A DNA stretch of 64,000 nucleotides from Comamonas piscis (GTDB lineage Bacteria; Pseudomonadota; Gammaproteobacteria; Burkholderiales; Burkholderiaceae_C), in NCBI RefSeq assembly GCF_014109725.1, contig NZ_CP058554.1, forward strand, positions 1,860,001-1,924,000, written 5' to 3'. Made by a program: the position numbers and the translations under genes. Below the pieces are notes generated by a model. It was not told the DNA's origin. It worked only from the letters and a program-made list of their open reading frames with translations, and did not search any database. Below, one piece after another: positions 43,371 to 51,012 of this stretch (position 1 is its first letter; every line of letters begins with the position of its first letter).

Positions 43371-44840
43371 ATGACAAATTCCTTCTCCAACCTTCATCTG
43401 GCCGAGCCCTTGGCCAAAGCCATCTCCGAGATGGGCTACGCATCCATGACGCCGATCCAGGCACAGGCGATCCCTGTGGTTCTGACCGGCAAAGACGTCA
43501 TGGGCGCCGCACAAACGGGGACCGGCAAGACAGCTGCTTTCTCACTGCCGCTGCTCCAGCGGATGATGGTGCATGAAAACAGCTCCGCATCCCCCGCGCG
43601 CCACCCAGTGCGTGCGCTGGTGCTGCTGCCTACCCGGGAGCTGGCCGACCAGGTCGCCCAGCAGATTGCCCAGTTTGCCAAACACACCAAGCTGCGCAGC
43701 ACCGTGGTGTTTGGTGGTATGGACATGAAGCCCCAGACCCTGGAGCTGAAAAAGGGCGTCGAGATCTTGGTGGCAACGCCGGGCCGCCTGTTAGACCATA
43801 TCGAGGCCAAGAACGCCGTGCTCAACCAGGTTGAGTACGTGGTGCTTGACGAGGCCGACCGCATGCTGGATATCGGCTTCTTGCCCGATCTGCAACGCAT
43901 CCTGTCCTTCTTGCCCAAAAAGCGCACCACCTTGCTGTTCTCGGCCACGTTCTCGCCCGAGATCAAGCGCCTGGCTGGCAGTTACCTGCAGGACCCCATC
44001 ACGATCGAGGTGGCGCGCCCCAACGAGACGGCGTCCACCGTCGAGCAGCGCTTTTACGCCGCCTCCGATGACGACAAGCGCCGTGTTTTGACCAAGGTGC
44101 TGCGTGATCGCCAGATCCGCCAGGCCTTTGTGTTCGTCAACAGCAAGCTCGGCTGCTCGCGCCTGGCCCGTACCTTGGAGCGCGAAGGCCTGCGTGCCGC
44201 CGCCTTGCACGGCGACAAGAGCCAGGACGAGCGCCTGAAAGCGCTGGAAGCCTTCAAGCAAGGCGAAGTCGACCTGCTGGTCTGCACCGATGTGGCCGCC
44301 CGCGGTCTGGACATCAAGGATGTGCCAGCGGTGTTCAACTTTGATGTGCCCTTCAATGCCGAAGACTATGTGCACCGCATTGGCCGTACCGGCCGGGCTG
44401 GTGCATCGGGCCTGGCCGTCACCTTGGTATCGCACGCCGATGCCCGCCATGTGTCGGACATCGAGAAGCTGATTAAGAAAAAGATTGACGTCGAGAACTT
44501 TGGCCTCGACGAGCAGCCGCAGCGCGAGCGCTTCAACGACGGTAACCGCGAGCGCCGTGAGCGTGAAGCAGGCCGCGAGCGCGAGGGCAGCAGCGCAAGC
44601 CGTGAACCTCGTGGCCGTGACCGCCGAGCCCGTGACGATGAGCCCCAAGACCGCCGCGAGCGTTACCGCCCGGCTCCCGTCTCGCGTGATCCCTTCTTTG
44701 ACAAGCCCTATGAGCCCAAGGCGGCCGAGCCTGCAGCCTGGGATGCCAACGCCAAGCCGGCGCCCACGCGGGGTGCTGGCAGCAGCAAGCCCCGCCGCAA
44801 GGTGGCGGCACTGTTCAAGCCATCGCCGGCCTCTGAATAA
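43371..44840 (+). CDS. rhlE: DEAD-box RNA helicase, RhlE-like
   Basis: 489 residues. Q motif at FSNLHL...MTPIQ, motif I AQTGTGKT (47-54), DEAD at 160-163, SATFSPEI, and HRIGRTGR in the second RecA domain. The last 110 residues are Arg/Glu-rich and low-complexity (RERREREAGREREG), ending in a basic tail RRKVAALF that resembles RhlE extensions. It remodels RNA, probably in ribosome assembly or decay. A terminator shared with apaH follows. Confidence 0.93.
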   Translation: MTNSFSNLHLAEPLAKAISEMGYASMTPIQAQAIPVVLTGKDVMGAAQTGTGKTAAFSLPLLQRMMVHENSSASPARHPVRALVLLPTRELADQVAQQIAQFAKHTKLRSTVVFGGMDMKPQTLELKKGVEILVATPGRLLDHIEAKNAVLNQVEYVVLDEADRMLDIGFLPDLQRILSFLPKKRTTLLFSATFSPEIKRLAGSYLQDPITIEVARPNETASTVEQRFYAASDDDKRRVLTKVLRDRQIRQAFVFVNSKLGCSRLARTLEREGLRAAALHGDKSQDERLKALEAFKQGEVDLLVCTDVAARGLDIKDVPAVFNFDVPFNAEDYVHRIGRTGRAGASGLAVTLVSHADARHVSDIEKLIKKKIDVENFGLDEQPQRERFNDGNRERREREAGREREGSSASREPRGRDRRARDDEPQDRRERYRPAPVSRDPFFDKPYEPKAAEPAAWDANAKPAPTRGAGSSKPRRKVAALFKPSPASE

Positions 44841-44862
44841 ACACGGAAGTGCTAACGACCAA

Positions 44863-44900
44863 GGCCTCAGCCCTTACGGCTGAGGCCATTTTTGTTTTTA
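44863..44900. terminator. terminator between rhlE and apaH
   Basis: A 10-bp stem GGCCTCAGCC / GGCTGAGGCC with loop CTTAC is followed on the plus strand by ATTTTTGTTTTT. The genes converge here. Confidence 0.92.
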
Positions 44901-44907
44901 GCGGCGC

Positions 44908-45750
44908 TTAACCGGGCTGCTGCGCTTGCTCGCAGTCCACATCGATCAGCTCGCGCTCGGCCAGCGTACTGCCAAAGCGCACCGCCGTCAGGCAGCCGCC
45001 CCAGACGCAACCGGTGTCCAGTGCCAGCAGGTGCGGGCGGTTCAGATCGCCCAAGGTAGACCAGTGGCCAAAGGCAATCGTGGTGTTCGCCGCAGCGCGG
45101 TTTGGCAGGTCAAACCAGGCGGTCAGGCCCTCGGGGGCATCGGCCAGGCTTTCCGTGCTGTCAAAGTCCAGGCTGCCATCGGCCTGGCAAAAGCGCATGC
45201 GGGTCAGCACATTGGTGATCATGCGCAGGCGGTCCATGCCGGTCAGCTGGGGATCCCATTGCGCGGGGGTATTGCCATACATGGCCTGCAAAAACGTATC
45301 CAGCTCATTGCTGCGCAGCACCTCTTGCACTTCCGCGGCATAGCGCAAGGTGGCGTCCAGATCCCAGCTTTGGTGGACACCGGCATGCACCATCAACAGC
45401 TGCTCCGCACCCAGCGTATGTGTGCGTGCCAGTGGCTGCTGGCGCACCCAAGCCAGAAGCTGGGCCGCATCGGGCGCCTGCAGCACCTCCAGCAAGGTGT
45501 CGCGCCGGGAGAACTTGCGCCGGCCCTGCGCGGCCGCGAGCAGGTGCAGGTCATGGTTGCCCAGAATGACCTGGATGCCACCATCAGCCGCCATGCAGCG
45601 CCGCAAGGTCTGGGCCGATTCAGGGCCGCGGTTGACCAGGTCGCCGAGCAGATAGACGTTGTCGCGGCTGGGTGAGAAGTCGATCTTGGCCAGCAAACGC
45701 CCCAAAGCGCTATCGCATCCTTGGATATCGCCGATACAGTAAAGTGACAT
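44908..45750 (-). CDS. apaH: symmetrical diadenosine tetraphosphatase
   Basis: 280 residues. Metallophosphatase motifs CIGDIQGCDSAL (residues 5-16), LLGDLVNRGP, ILGNHDLHLL and MVHAGVH are in the usual order, and FGHWSTLGDLN occurs near the end. It hydrolyses Ap4A to two ADP and can also decap NpnN-RNA in E. coli. Only 26 bp separate its ATG from the divergent gene at 45777. Confidence 0.96.
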   Translation of the reverse strand: MSLYCIGDIQGCDSALGRLLAKIDFSPSRDNVYLLGDLVNRGPESAQTLRRCMAADGGIQVILGNHDLHLLAAAQGRRKFSRRDTLLEVLQAPDAAQLLAWVRQQPLARTHTLGAEQLLMVHAGVHQSWDLDATLRYAAEVQEVLRSNELDTFLQAMYGNTPAQWDPQLTGMDRLRMITNVLTRMRFCQADGSLDFDSTESLADAPEGLTAWFDLPNRAAANTTIAFGHWSTLGDLNRPHLLALDTGCVWGGCLTAVRFGSTLAERELIDVDCEQAQQPG

Positions 45751-45776
45751 GCTTGTAGAACTACCTGTGAACTATT

Positions 45777-47084
45777 TTGTTAGACGTACTCTTGATCGCC
45801 CTGTTGACCCTGCTTAACGGGGTTTTTGCCATGTCCGAGCTGGCCTTGGCCAGCAGCCGCAAGTCCCGTTTGCTGGCCATGGCCGAGAGTGGCGACAAGG
45901 GCGCCAAAGCGGCGCTGGATCTGCTCAGCAATCCTACCCAATTTCTGTCGTCGATTCAGGTTGGCATCACCTCGATTGGCATGCTCAACGGTATTTTTGG
46001 TGAAGCGGCGTTCAGCGATGGCGTGGCGCAGTGGCTGATTGGCTGGGGCATGCCCAGCGCTGCCGCCTCGATTGTCGCCACCACCACCGTGATTCTGGTC
46101 ATCACTTATATGACGATTGTGTTTGGCGAGCTGGTGCCCAAGCGCATTGGCCAGATGTACCCGGAAGCCTCATCGCGCATCATTGCGCTGCCTTTGACCT
46201 GGGTATCCAGAATCGCCAAACCCTTTGTGTGGCTGCTGTCGGTTTCTGCGCTGGGCGTGCTCAAACTGCTGCGCATCAAGGATGAATCGGACCGCGCCGT
46301 GACCGAAGAAGAAATTGTCGCCAGCCTGGATGAAGGCCGCGATGCTGGCGTGATTGAACACCATGAACACCAAATGGTGCAGAACGTGTTCCACCTGGAT
46401 GACCGTCCGCTGATCTCGATGATGGTGCCGCGCGGCGATGTGGAATGGCTTGACGCCAATCTGACGGTGGCCCAGGCGCTGCACGAGGTGCGCGCGTCCA
46501 GTGGCAAGGGCGCGCATTCCTGGTACCCCGTTTGCCGCGATTCATTGGATAACGTGGTCGGCATCGTGGGCGTCGCCCAGCTGCTGGATGTGGCCGATAC
46601 CCAGAATACGGCGCTTACGCGCGTGGCGATTCCTGCCAGCTATGTGCCCGAGACGCTCAGCGGCTTTGAACTGTTGGAGCAATTCAGGGCACGGGCAGGG
46701 CGCATGATTTTTGTTGTTGATGAGTACGGTGTGGTCCAGGGCATCATCACGCCCCGGGACGTACTGGAAGCCATTACTGGCGAGCTGAAACCGGGCGCTA
46801 CCAGCGAAGCCTGGGCCGAGAAGAACGACGATGGTTCCTGGTATCTGGATGGGCTGATGCCGGTGTCTGAATTGAAGGCCCGATTGGAAATCAAAGAGTT
46901 GCCCGATGAAGACAAGGGCCGCTATAACACCTTGGCTGGGATGCTCATGGCAGAGTCAGGCCATTTGCCCCCATTGGGTGAAAAGATTTACTGCGCCGGC
47001 TGGGTTTTTGAAGTGCTGGCCTTGGAGGGGAAACGCGTAGATAAAGTAATTGCCAGGTTGGATAGCAAGGCACTTGATTACTAA
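45777..47084 (+). CDS. CNNM-CBS transporter-like membrane protein (hemolysin/CorC family)
   Basis: 435 residues. The N-terminal CNNM/DUF21 membrane domain runs over about residues 1-190 with MSELALASSRKSRL and VFGELVPKRIGQ. Two CBS motifs follow (about 205-335, including MMVPRGDVEWLD and VVDEYGVVQGIITPRDVLEAI), and a CorC-type C-terminal domain (about 350-430) ends the protein. Relatives function in magnesium or cobalt efflux. The start is TTG at 45777, since the frame is closed by a stop 6 bp upstream and no ATG precedes the conserved LDVLLIALLTLLNG. Confidence 0.92.
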   Translation: MLDVLLIALLTLLNGVFAMSELALASSRKSRLLAMAESGDKGAKAALDLLSNPTQFLSSIQVGITSIGMLNGIFGEAAFSDGVAQWLIGWGMPSAAASIVATTTVILVITYMTIVFGELVPKRIGQMYPEASSRIIALPLTWVSRIAKPFVWLLSVSALGVLKLLRIKDESDRAVTEEEIVASLDEGRDAGVIEHHEHQMVQNVFHLDDRPLISMMVPRGDVEWLDANLTVAQALHEVRASSGKGAHSWYPVCRDSLDNVVGIVGVAQLLDVADTQNTALTRVAIPASYVPETLSGFELLEQFRARAGRMIFVVDEYGVVQGIITPRDVLEAITGELKPGATSEAWAEKNDDGSWYLDGLMPVSELKARLEIKELPDEDKGRYNTLAGMLMAESGHLPPLGEKIYCAGWVFEVLALEGKRVDKVIARLDSKALDY

Positions 47085-47205
47085 TTGTTACAAATAAGTA
47101 TACGCAAGTTTACCAAGTCTTTAAATAGAAAGATGTGTGGGCTCACTCGGTTATTGTGTTTTTGGTTATACTGCCCACGTTAACTGAATTGAATGGATAT
47201 TAAAC

Positions 47206-47493
47206 ATGCCTACTTTGAAGGAAATCGACGCCCAACTGGCAGCCCTGCAACAACAGCGTGAAGAAGTTCGTCGCAACGAACTGAAGACGGCTGTAGACCA
47301 GGTGCGCAAGCTGGTGACGGATTACGGTCTGACCGAACAAGACGTATTCCCTCCTGCACGCGGCCGTTCGGCTTCCGCTGGCTCCAAAGTGGCACCCAAG
47401 TACCGTGATCCGGCAACGGGTGCTACCTGGACGGGCCGCGGCAAGGCACCAAAATGGATCGAAGGCCAAGACCGTGATAAGTTCGCGATTTAA
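47206..47493 (+). CDS. H-NS family nucleoid protein
   Basis: 95 residues. A short coiled N-terminus (LAALQQQREEVRRNEL) for oligomerisation is followed by the H-NS DNA-binding motif KYRDPATGATWTGRGKAPKWI (split over residues 65-85). This is the compact form common in Burkholderiales. A -10-like TATACT lies at 47167-47172 upstream. It could bind AT-rich regions such as those before the giant repeat genes. A terminator follows. Confidence 0.96.
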   Translation: MPTLKEIDAQLAALQQQREEVRRNELKTAVDQVRKLVTDYGLTEQDVFPPARGRSASAGSKVAPKYRDPATGATWTGRGKAPKWIEGQDRDKFAI

Positions 47494-47511
47494 GCTGGAC
47501 GTCCTTCAAAG

Positions 47512-47539
47512 AAAAACCTGCTTCGGCAGGTTTTTTTTC
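47512..47539 (+). terminator. intrinsic terminator after the H-NS gene
   Basis: AAAACCTGC pairs with GCAGGTTTT around a TTCG loop, followed by T's. Confidence 0.94.
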
Positions 47540-47694
47540 GTTGCGGGGTCCACTGGTTGAGCAGCTTTATAAAAATAAACAAAGATCTTCTTAATTTCTC
47601 CTATTTTTGATGCATCCGTTTGCCTGCGGTGCTCGCTGCCCGGTAGTGCTCAGTTCTGATCGGCGCTAAATTTATGTATTTGCCAATAGTGCCT

Positions 47695-47703
47695 TGCTAT
47701 AAT
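47695..47703 (+). promoter_or_regulatory. extended -10 promoter
   Basis: TGC-TATAAT is a perfect extended -10 element in AT-rich DNA. No good -35 lies 17 bp upstream, as expected for this promoter class. It would give a leader of about 260 nt for acnA or start a small RNA. Confidence 0.55.
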
Positions 47704-47756
47704 TGTAATTGTTAATCTATAGGCTTATTCATTTTTTGGAACGGTTTAGACATTCG

Positions 47757-47794
47757 ATCCCAAAGCTTTGGCAGCGAACTGGCAGCTTTGGGAT
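47757..47794. other. 11-bp perfect dyad in the acnA leader
   Basis: ATCCCAAAGCT (47757-47767) and AGCTTTGGGAT (47784-47794) form a stem around a 16-nt loop TTGGCAGCGAACTGGC. It lies about 55 bp after the extended -10, so it would be transcribed. No T tract follows, so it is a structured RNA or a protein site rather than a terminator. Confidence 0.55.
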
Positions 47795-47969
47795 TGCGTC
47801 GCATTTGCATGCACTGCTGAATGCGGCAGAGAGATTAATGCCGGCGCAGGCCGTGCTCAAGCAGAGATTGCAGATGCGGCTGCAGGGCTTAGCCTTTGGA
47901 TGACATATAGAAGACCTGGCCCGGGAGTAGACTGTTCGCAGCCCCGGTATCCGCAAAACAGGAGTCACG

Positions 47970-50894
47970 ATGAAATCAGGTGTTCATGAGCCAGCGCAGC
48001 ATGCGTTCGCCTCGACCTTCAAATCCCTTTCAATCGCTTCGACCAAGAAGTCAGGCAAAAGCAGCAAGGGCAAGTTCTATTCGCTGCCGGAGTTGAGCAA
48101 GCAATTCCCAAATATCCAGCGCCTTCCGATGTCCCTGCGCATTGTGCTGGAGTCGGTATTGCGCAATTGCGATGGCCAGCGGGTGCTGCCCGAGCATGTC
48201 GAACAGCTTGCCAATTGGAAGCCGCAGGCCGAGCGCACCGAAGAGATCCCGTTTGTGGTCGCGCGCGTGGTGCTGCAGGATTTCACCGGCGTGCCGTTGC
48301 TCGCCGATTTGGCGGCGATGCGCAGTACGGCCGAACGCATGGGCAAGGACGCCAGTGCCATCGAGCCGCTGGTGCCGGTCGATCTGGTGGTGGACCACTC
48401 GATCATGGTGGATTACTACGGCAGCAAGAATGCGCTGGACCTGAACATGAAGCTGGAGTTTGAGCGCAACAACGAGCGTTACCAGTTCATGAAGTGGGGC
48501 ATGCAGGCTTTTGACACGTTTGGCGTGGTGCCACCAGGCTTTGGCATCGTGCACCAGGTCAATCTGGAATACCTGGCGCGCGGTGTGCACCAGAACAAGC
48601 AGCAGGTGTACTACCCTGACTCGCTGGTGGGTACCGACAGCCACACGACGATGATCAATGGCGTAGGTGTGGTGGCCTGGGGCGTGGGCGGTATCGAGGC
48701 CGAAGCCGCGATGCTGGGCCAGCCGGTTTACTTCCTCACGCCCGATGTGGTGGGTTTTGAGCTCTCGGGCACCTTGCGCGAAGGCGTTACCGCCACCGAC
48801 CTGGTGCTGACCGTGACTGAGATGCTGCGCCGCGAAAAGGTGGTGGGCAAGTTTGTCGAGTTCTTTGGCGAAGGCACCCGCAGCCTGTCGGTGCCGGACC
48901 GCGCCACCATCGGCAATATGGCCCCCGAATACGGTGCCACGATGGGCTTCTTCCCGGTCGATGACAAGACCATGGATTACTTCAAGGGCACCGGCCGCAG
49001 CAAGGCCGAGATTGCCGCCTTTGAGGCCTACTTCAAGGCCCAGAACCTGTATGGCGTGCCCCAGGCTGGAGACATCGACTATTCCCAAGTCGTGCGCCTG
49101 GACCTGGCCACGGTAGCACCTAGCCTGGCGGGCCCCAAGCGGCCGCAGGACCGCATTGAGATCGGCCAGGTGGCGGACAAGTTCGACACGCTGTTCAGCG
49201 CTCCGGTTGCACAAAACGGCTTCAACCTGCCTGCGGAGCAGTTGGCCCGACCCGTCAAGGTGCACATCAATGGCGCTGGCGAGACCGCCAAGCCACAGAC
49301 CAAGCCCTTGCCCGCAGGCTCGCCGCGCAATGCGGAGGAGATGGTTGCCAACAAGCCTGCGGTCGTGGATGAAGCGGCCGCTGTGGATGCCGCCGATGCC
49401 CATGCCGAGCGCATTGAAGGCCATGATGTCGATCTGCACAACGGCGATGTACTGATTGCCGCTATCACCAGCTGCACCAATACCTCCAACCCCAGCGTCA
49501 TGCTGGCGGCAGGTTTGCTGGCCAAGAAGGCTGTCAAGGCGGGGCTGCGCGTGCAGTCGCACATCAAGACATCGTTGGCGCCCGGCTCGCGCCTGGTCAC
49601 CCTGTACTTGACGGAATCCGGTCTGCTGCCCTATCTGGAGCAACTGGGCTTCAGCATCGCTGGTTATGGCTGCACCACCTGCATCGGTAATGCTGGTGAT
49701 CTGTTGCCAGAGTTCAACAGCGCCATCCAGCACCACGACCTGGTCTGCGCGGCCGTGCTGTCGGGCAACCGCAACTTTGAAGCGCGCATCCATCCCAATA
49801 TCCGCGCCAACTTCCTGGCCAGCCCACCGCTGGTGGTGGCCTATGCGATTGCTGGCAATGTGCGCAAGGATTTGATGACCGAGCCAGTTGGGCAGGGCAA
49901 AAACGGCCGCGACGTCTACCTGGGCGATATCTGGCCTACGACCGACGAGGTGCAAAAGCTGATGAAGTTCGCAATGAACGGCAAGGCCTTCCGTGCCAAC
50001 TACGAGAAGGTCAGCAGCGAGCCCGGCAAGCTTTGGGAAAAGATCAAGGGCGTGACCGGCGCGACCTACACCTGGCCGGACAGCACCTATATTGCGGAGC
50101 CGCCGTTTTTCAAGGATTTCTCGTTGGCGCCACGCGCGCAGGATGCGGAGCAGGCCGCAGTTGCCGTACGCAAGGCAAGAGTAATGGCCTTATTTGGTGA
50201 TTCGATCACCACCGACCATATCTCGCCCGCTGGCTCTATCAAGGACAGTTCGCCTGCCGGCCAATGGCTGCTGGCCAACGGCGTCAAGAAGAGCGACTTC
50301 AACAGCTATGGCTCGCGCCGTGGCAACCATGAGGTAATGATGCGTGGCACCTTTGCCAATGTGCGCATCAAGAACCTGATGCTGGAGGCCAAGCCCGATG
50401 GATCCCGTGAGGAGGGTGGGCTGACGCTGTACCAGAATCCGGGCGACGAACAGGGCAGCAAACTCTTCATTTACGATGCCGCCATGCGCTATATGGCAGC
50501 CGGCACGCCTACCGTGGTGTTTGCGGGCGAGGAATATGGCACCGGCTCCAGCCGTGACTGGGCCGCCAAAGGCACCCAGTTGCTGGGCATCAAGGCGGTG
50601 GTGGCGCGCAGTTTCGAGCGTATTCACCGCGCCAACCTGGTCGGCATGGGCGTGTTGCCGCTGCAGTTCAAGCAGGGCGAAAGCTGGGAGAGCTTGAACC
50701 TTCGCGGTGACGAGCTGATCGACGTTGTGCCAGACCCGTCACTGGCACCGCGCAGCAAGGCTAAATTGATCGTCCAACGTGCGGACGGCAGCGTTACCGA
50801 AGCCGAGTTGGTGTTGCGTATTGACACGCCTATCGAGGTGGAATACTACAAGGACGGCGGTATACTCCCCTTCGTTTTGCGCCAGCTGCTGTAA
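47970..50894 (+). CDS. acnA: aconitate hydratase A
   Basis: 974 residues of the AcnA/IRP-like family. The 4Fe-4S cluster ligands are in ITSCTNTSNPSVM and GYGCTTCIGNAG, and the swivel-domain motif GEEYGTGSSRDWAAKG lies near the C-terminus. It interconverts citrate and isocitrate in the TCA cycle. It is longer than the usual 890 residues, because of a basic N-terminal extension (KKSGKSSKGKF) and an acidic, alanine-rich insert at about residues 445-485 (AAAVDAADAHAERIEG), which I recall from Burkholderiales enzymes. Confidence 0.96.
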   Translation: MKSGVHEPAQHAFASTFKSLSIASTKKSGKSSKGKFYSLPELSKQFPNIQRLPMSLRIVLESVLRNCDGQRVLPEHVEQLANWKPQAERTEEIPFVVARVVLQDFTGVPLLADLAAMRSTAERMGKDASAIEPLVPVDLVVDHSIMVDYYGSKNALDLNMKLEFERNNERYQFMKWGMQAFDTFGVVPPGFGIVHQVNLEYLARGVHQNKQQVYYPDSLVGTDSHTTMINGVGVVAWGVGGIEAEAAMLGQPVYFLTPDVVGFELSGTLREGVTATDLVLTVTEMLRREKVVGKFVEFFGEGTRSLSVPDRATIGNMAPEYGATMGFFPVDDKTMDYFKGTGRSKAEIAAFEAYFKAQNLYGVPQAGDIDYSQVVRLDLATVAPSLAGPKRPQDRIEIGQVADKFDTLFSAPVAQNGFNLPAEQLARPVKVHINGAGETAKPQTKPLPAGSPRNAEEMVANKPAVVDEAAAVDAADAHAERIEGHDVDLHNGDVLIAAITSCTNTSNPSVMLAAGLLAKKAVKAGLRVQSHIKTSLAPGSRLVTLYLTESGLLPYLEQLGFSIAGYGCTTCIGNAGDLLPEFNSAIQHHDLVCAAVLSGNRNFEARIHPNIRANFLASPPLVVAYAIAGNVRKDLMTEPVGQGKNGRDVYLGDIWPTTDEVQKLMKFAMNGKAFRANYEKVSSEPGKLWEKIKGVTGATYTWPDSTYIAEPPFFKDFSLAPRAQDAEQAAVAVRKARVMALFGDSITTDHISPAGSIKDSSPAGQWLLANGVKKSDFNSYGSRRGNHEVMMRGTFANVRIKNLMLEAKPDGSREEGGLTLYQNPGDEQGSKLFIYDAAMRYMAAGTPTVVFAGEEYGTGSSRDWAAKGTQLLGIKAVVARSFERIHRANLVGMGVLPLQFKQGESWESLNLRGDELIDVVPDPSLAPRSKAKLIVQRADGSVTEAELVLRIDTPIEVEYYKDGGILPFVLRQLL

Positions 50895-50917
50895 GCGCTG
50901 ACCTACGCGCGACTAAC

Positions 50918-50951
50918 ACGGGCCTTGTAACAACGAGGCCCGTTTGCATTT
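50918..50951 (+). terminator. probable terminator after acnA
   Basis: ACGGGCCT pairs with AGGCCCGT around a 10-nt loop, followed by TTTGCATTT. Confidence 0.65.
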
Positions 50952-51012
50952 GTTGACCGTTACTGGTCAAATAGATGGACGTTAGTTTACTTTTAATTAC
51001 TTTTAGCCAACT

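Larger units (their letters stand above)
47494..47969. other. AT-rich intergenic region before acnA
   Basis: 476 bp. After the H-NS terminator comes AT-rich DNA with an extended -10 promoter (47695-47703), then an 11-bp dyad (47757-47794), and the AGGAG of acnA near 47960. Two short open frames (about 64 and 79 codons, opposite strands, 47709-47968) have no recognisable family. A long acnA leader or a small RNA is possible. Confidence 0.65.

Noticed and set aside
47709..47903. 64-codon open frame before acnA
   Set aside because: It has no family resemblance and its region contains a dyad that better suits a structured RNA.
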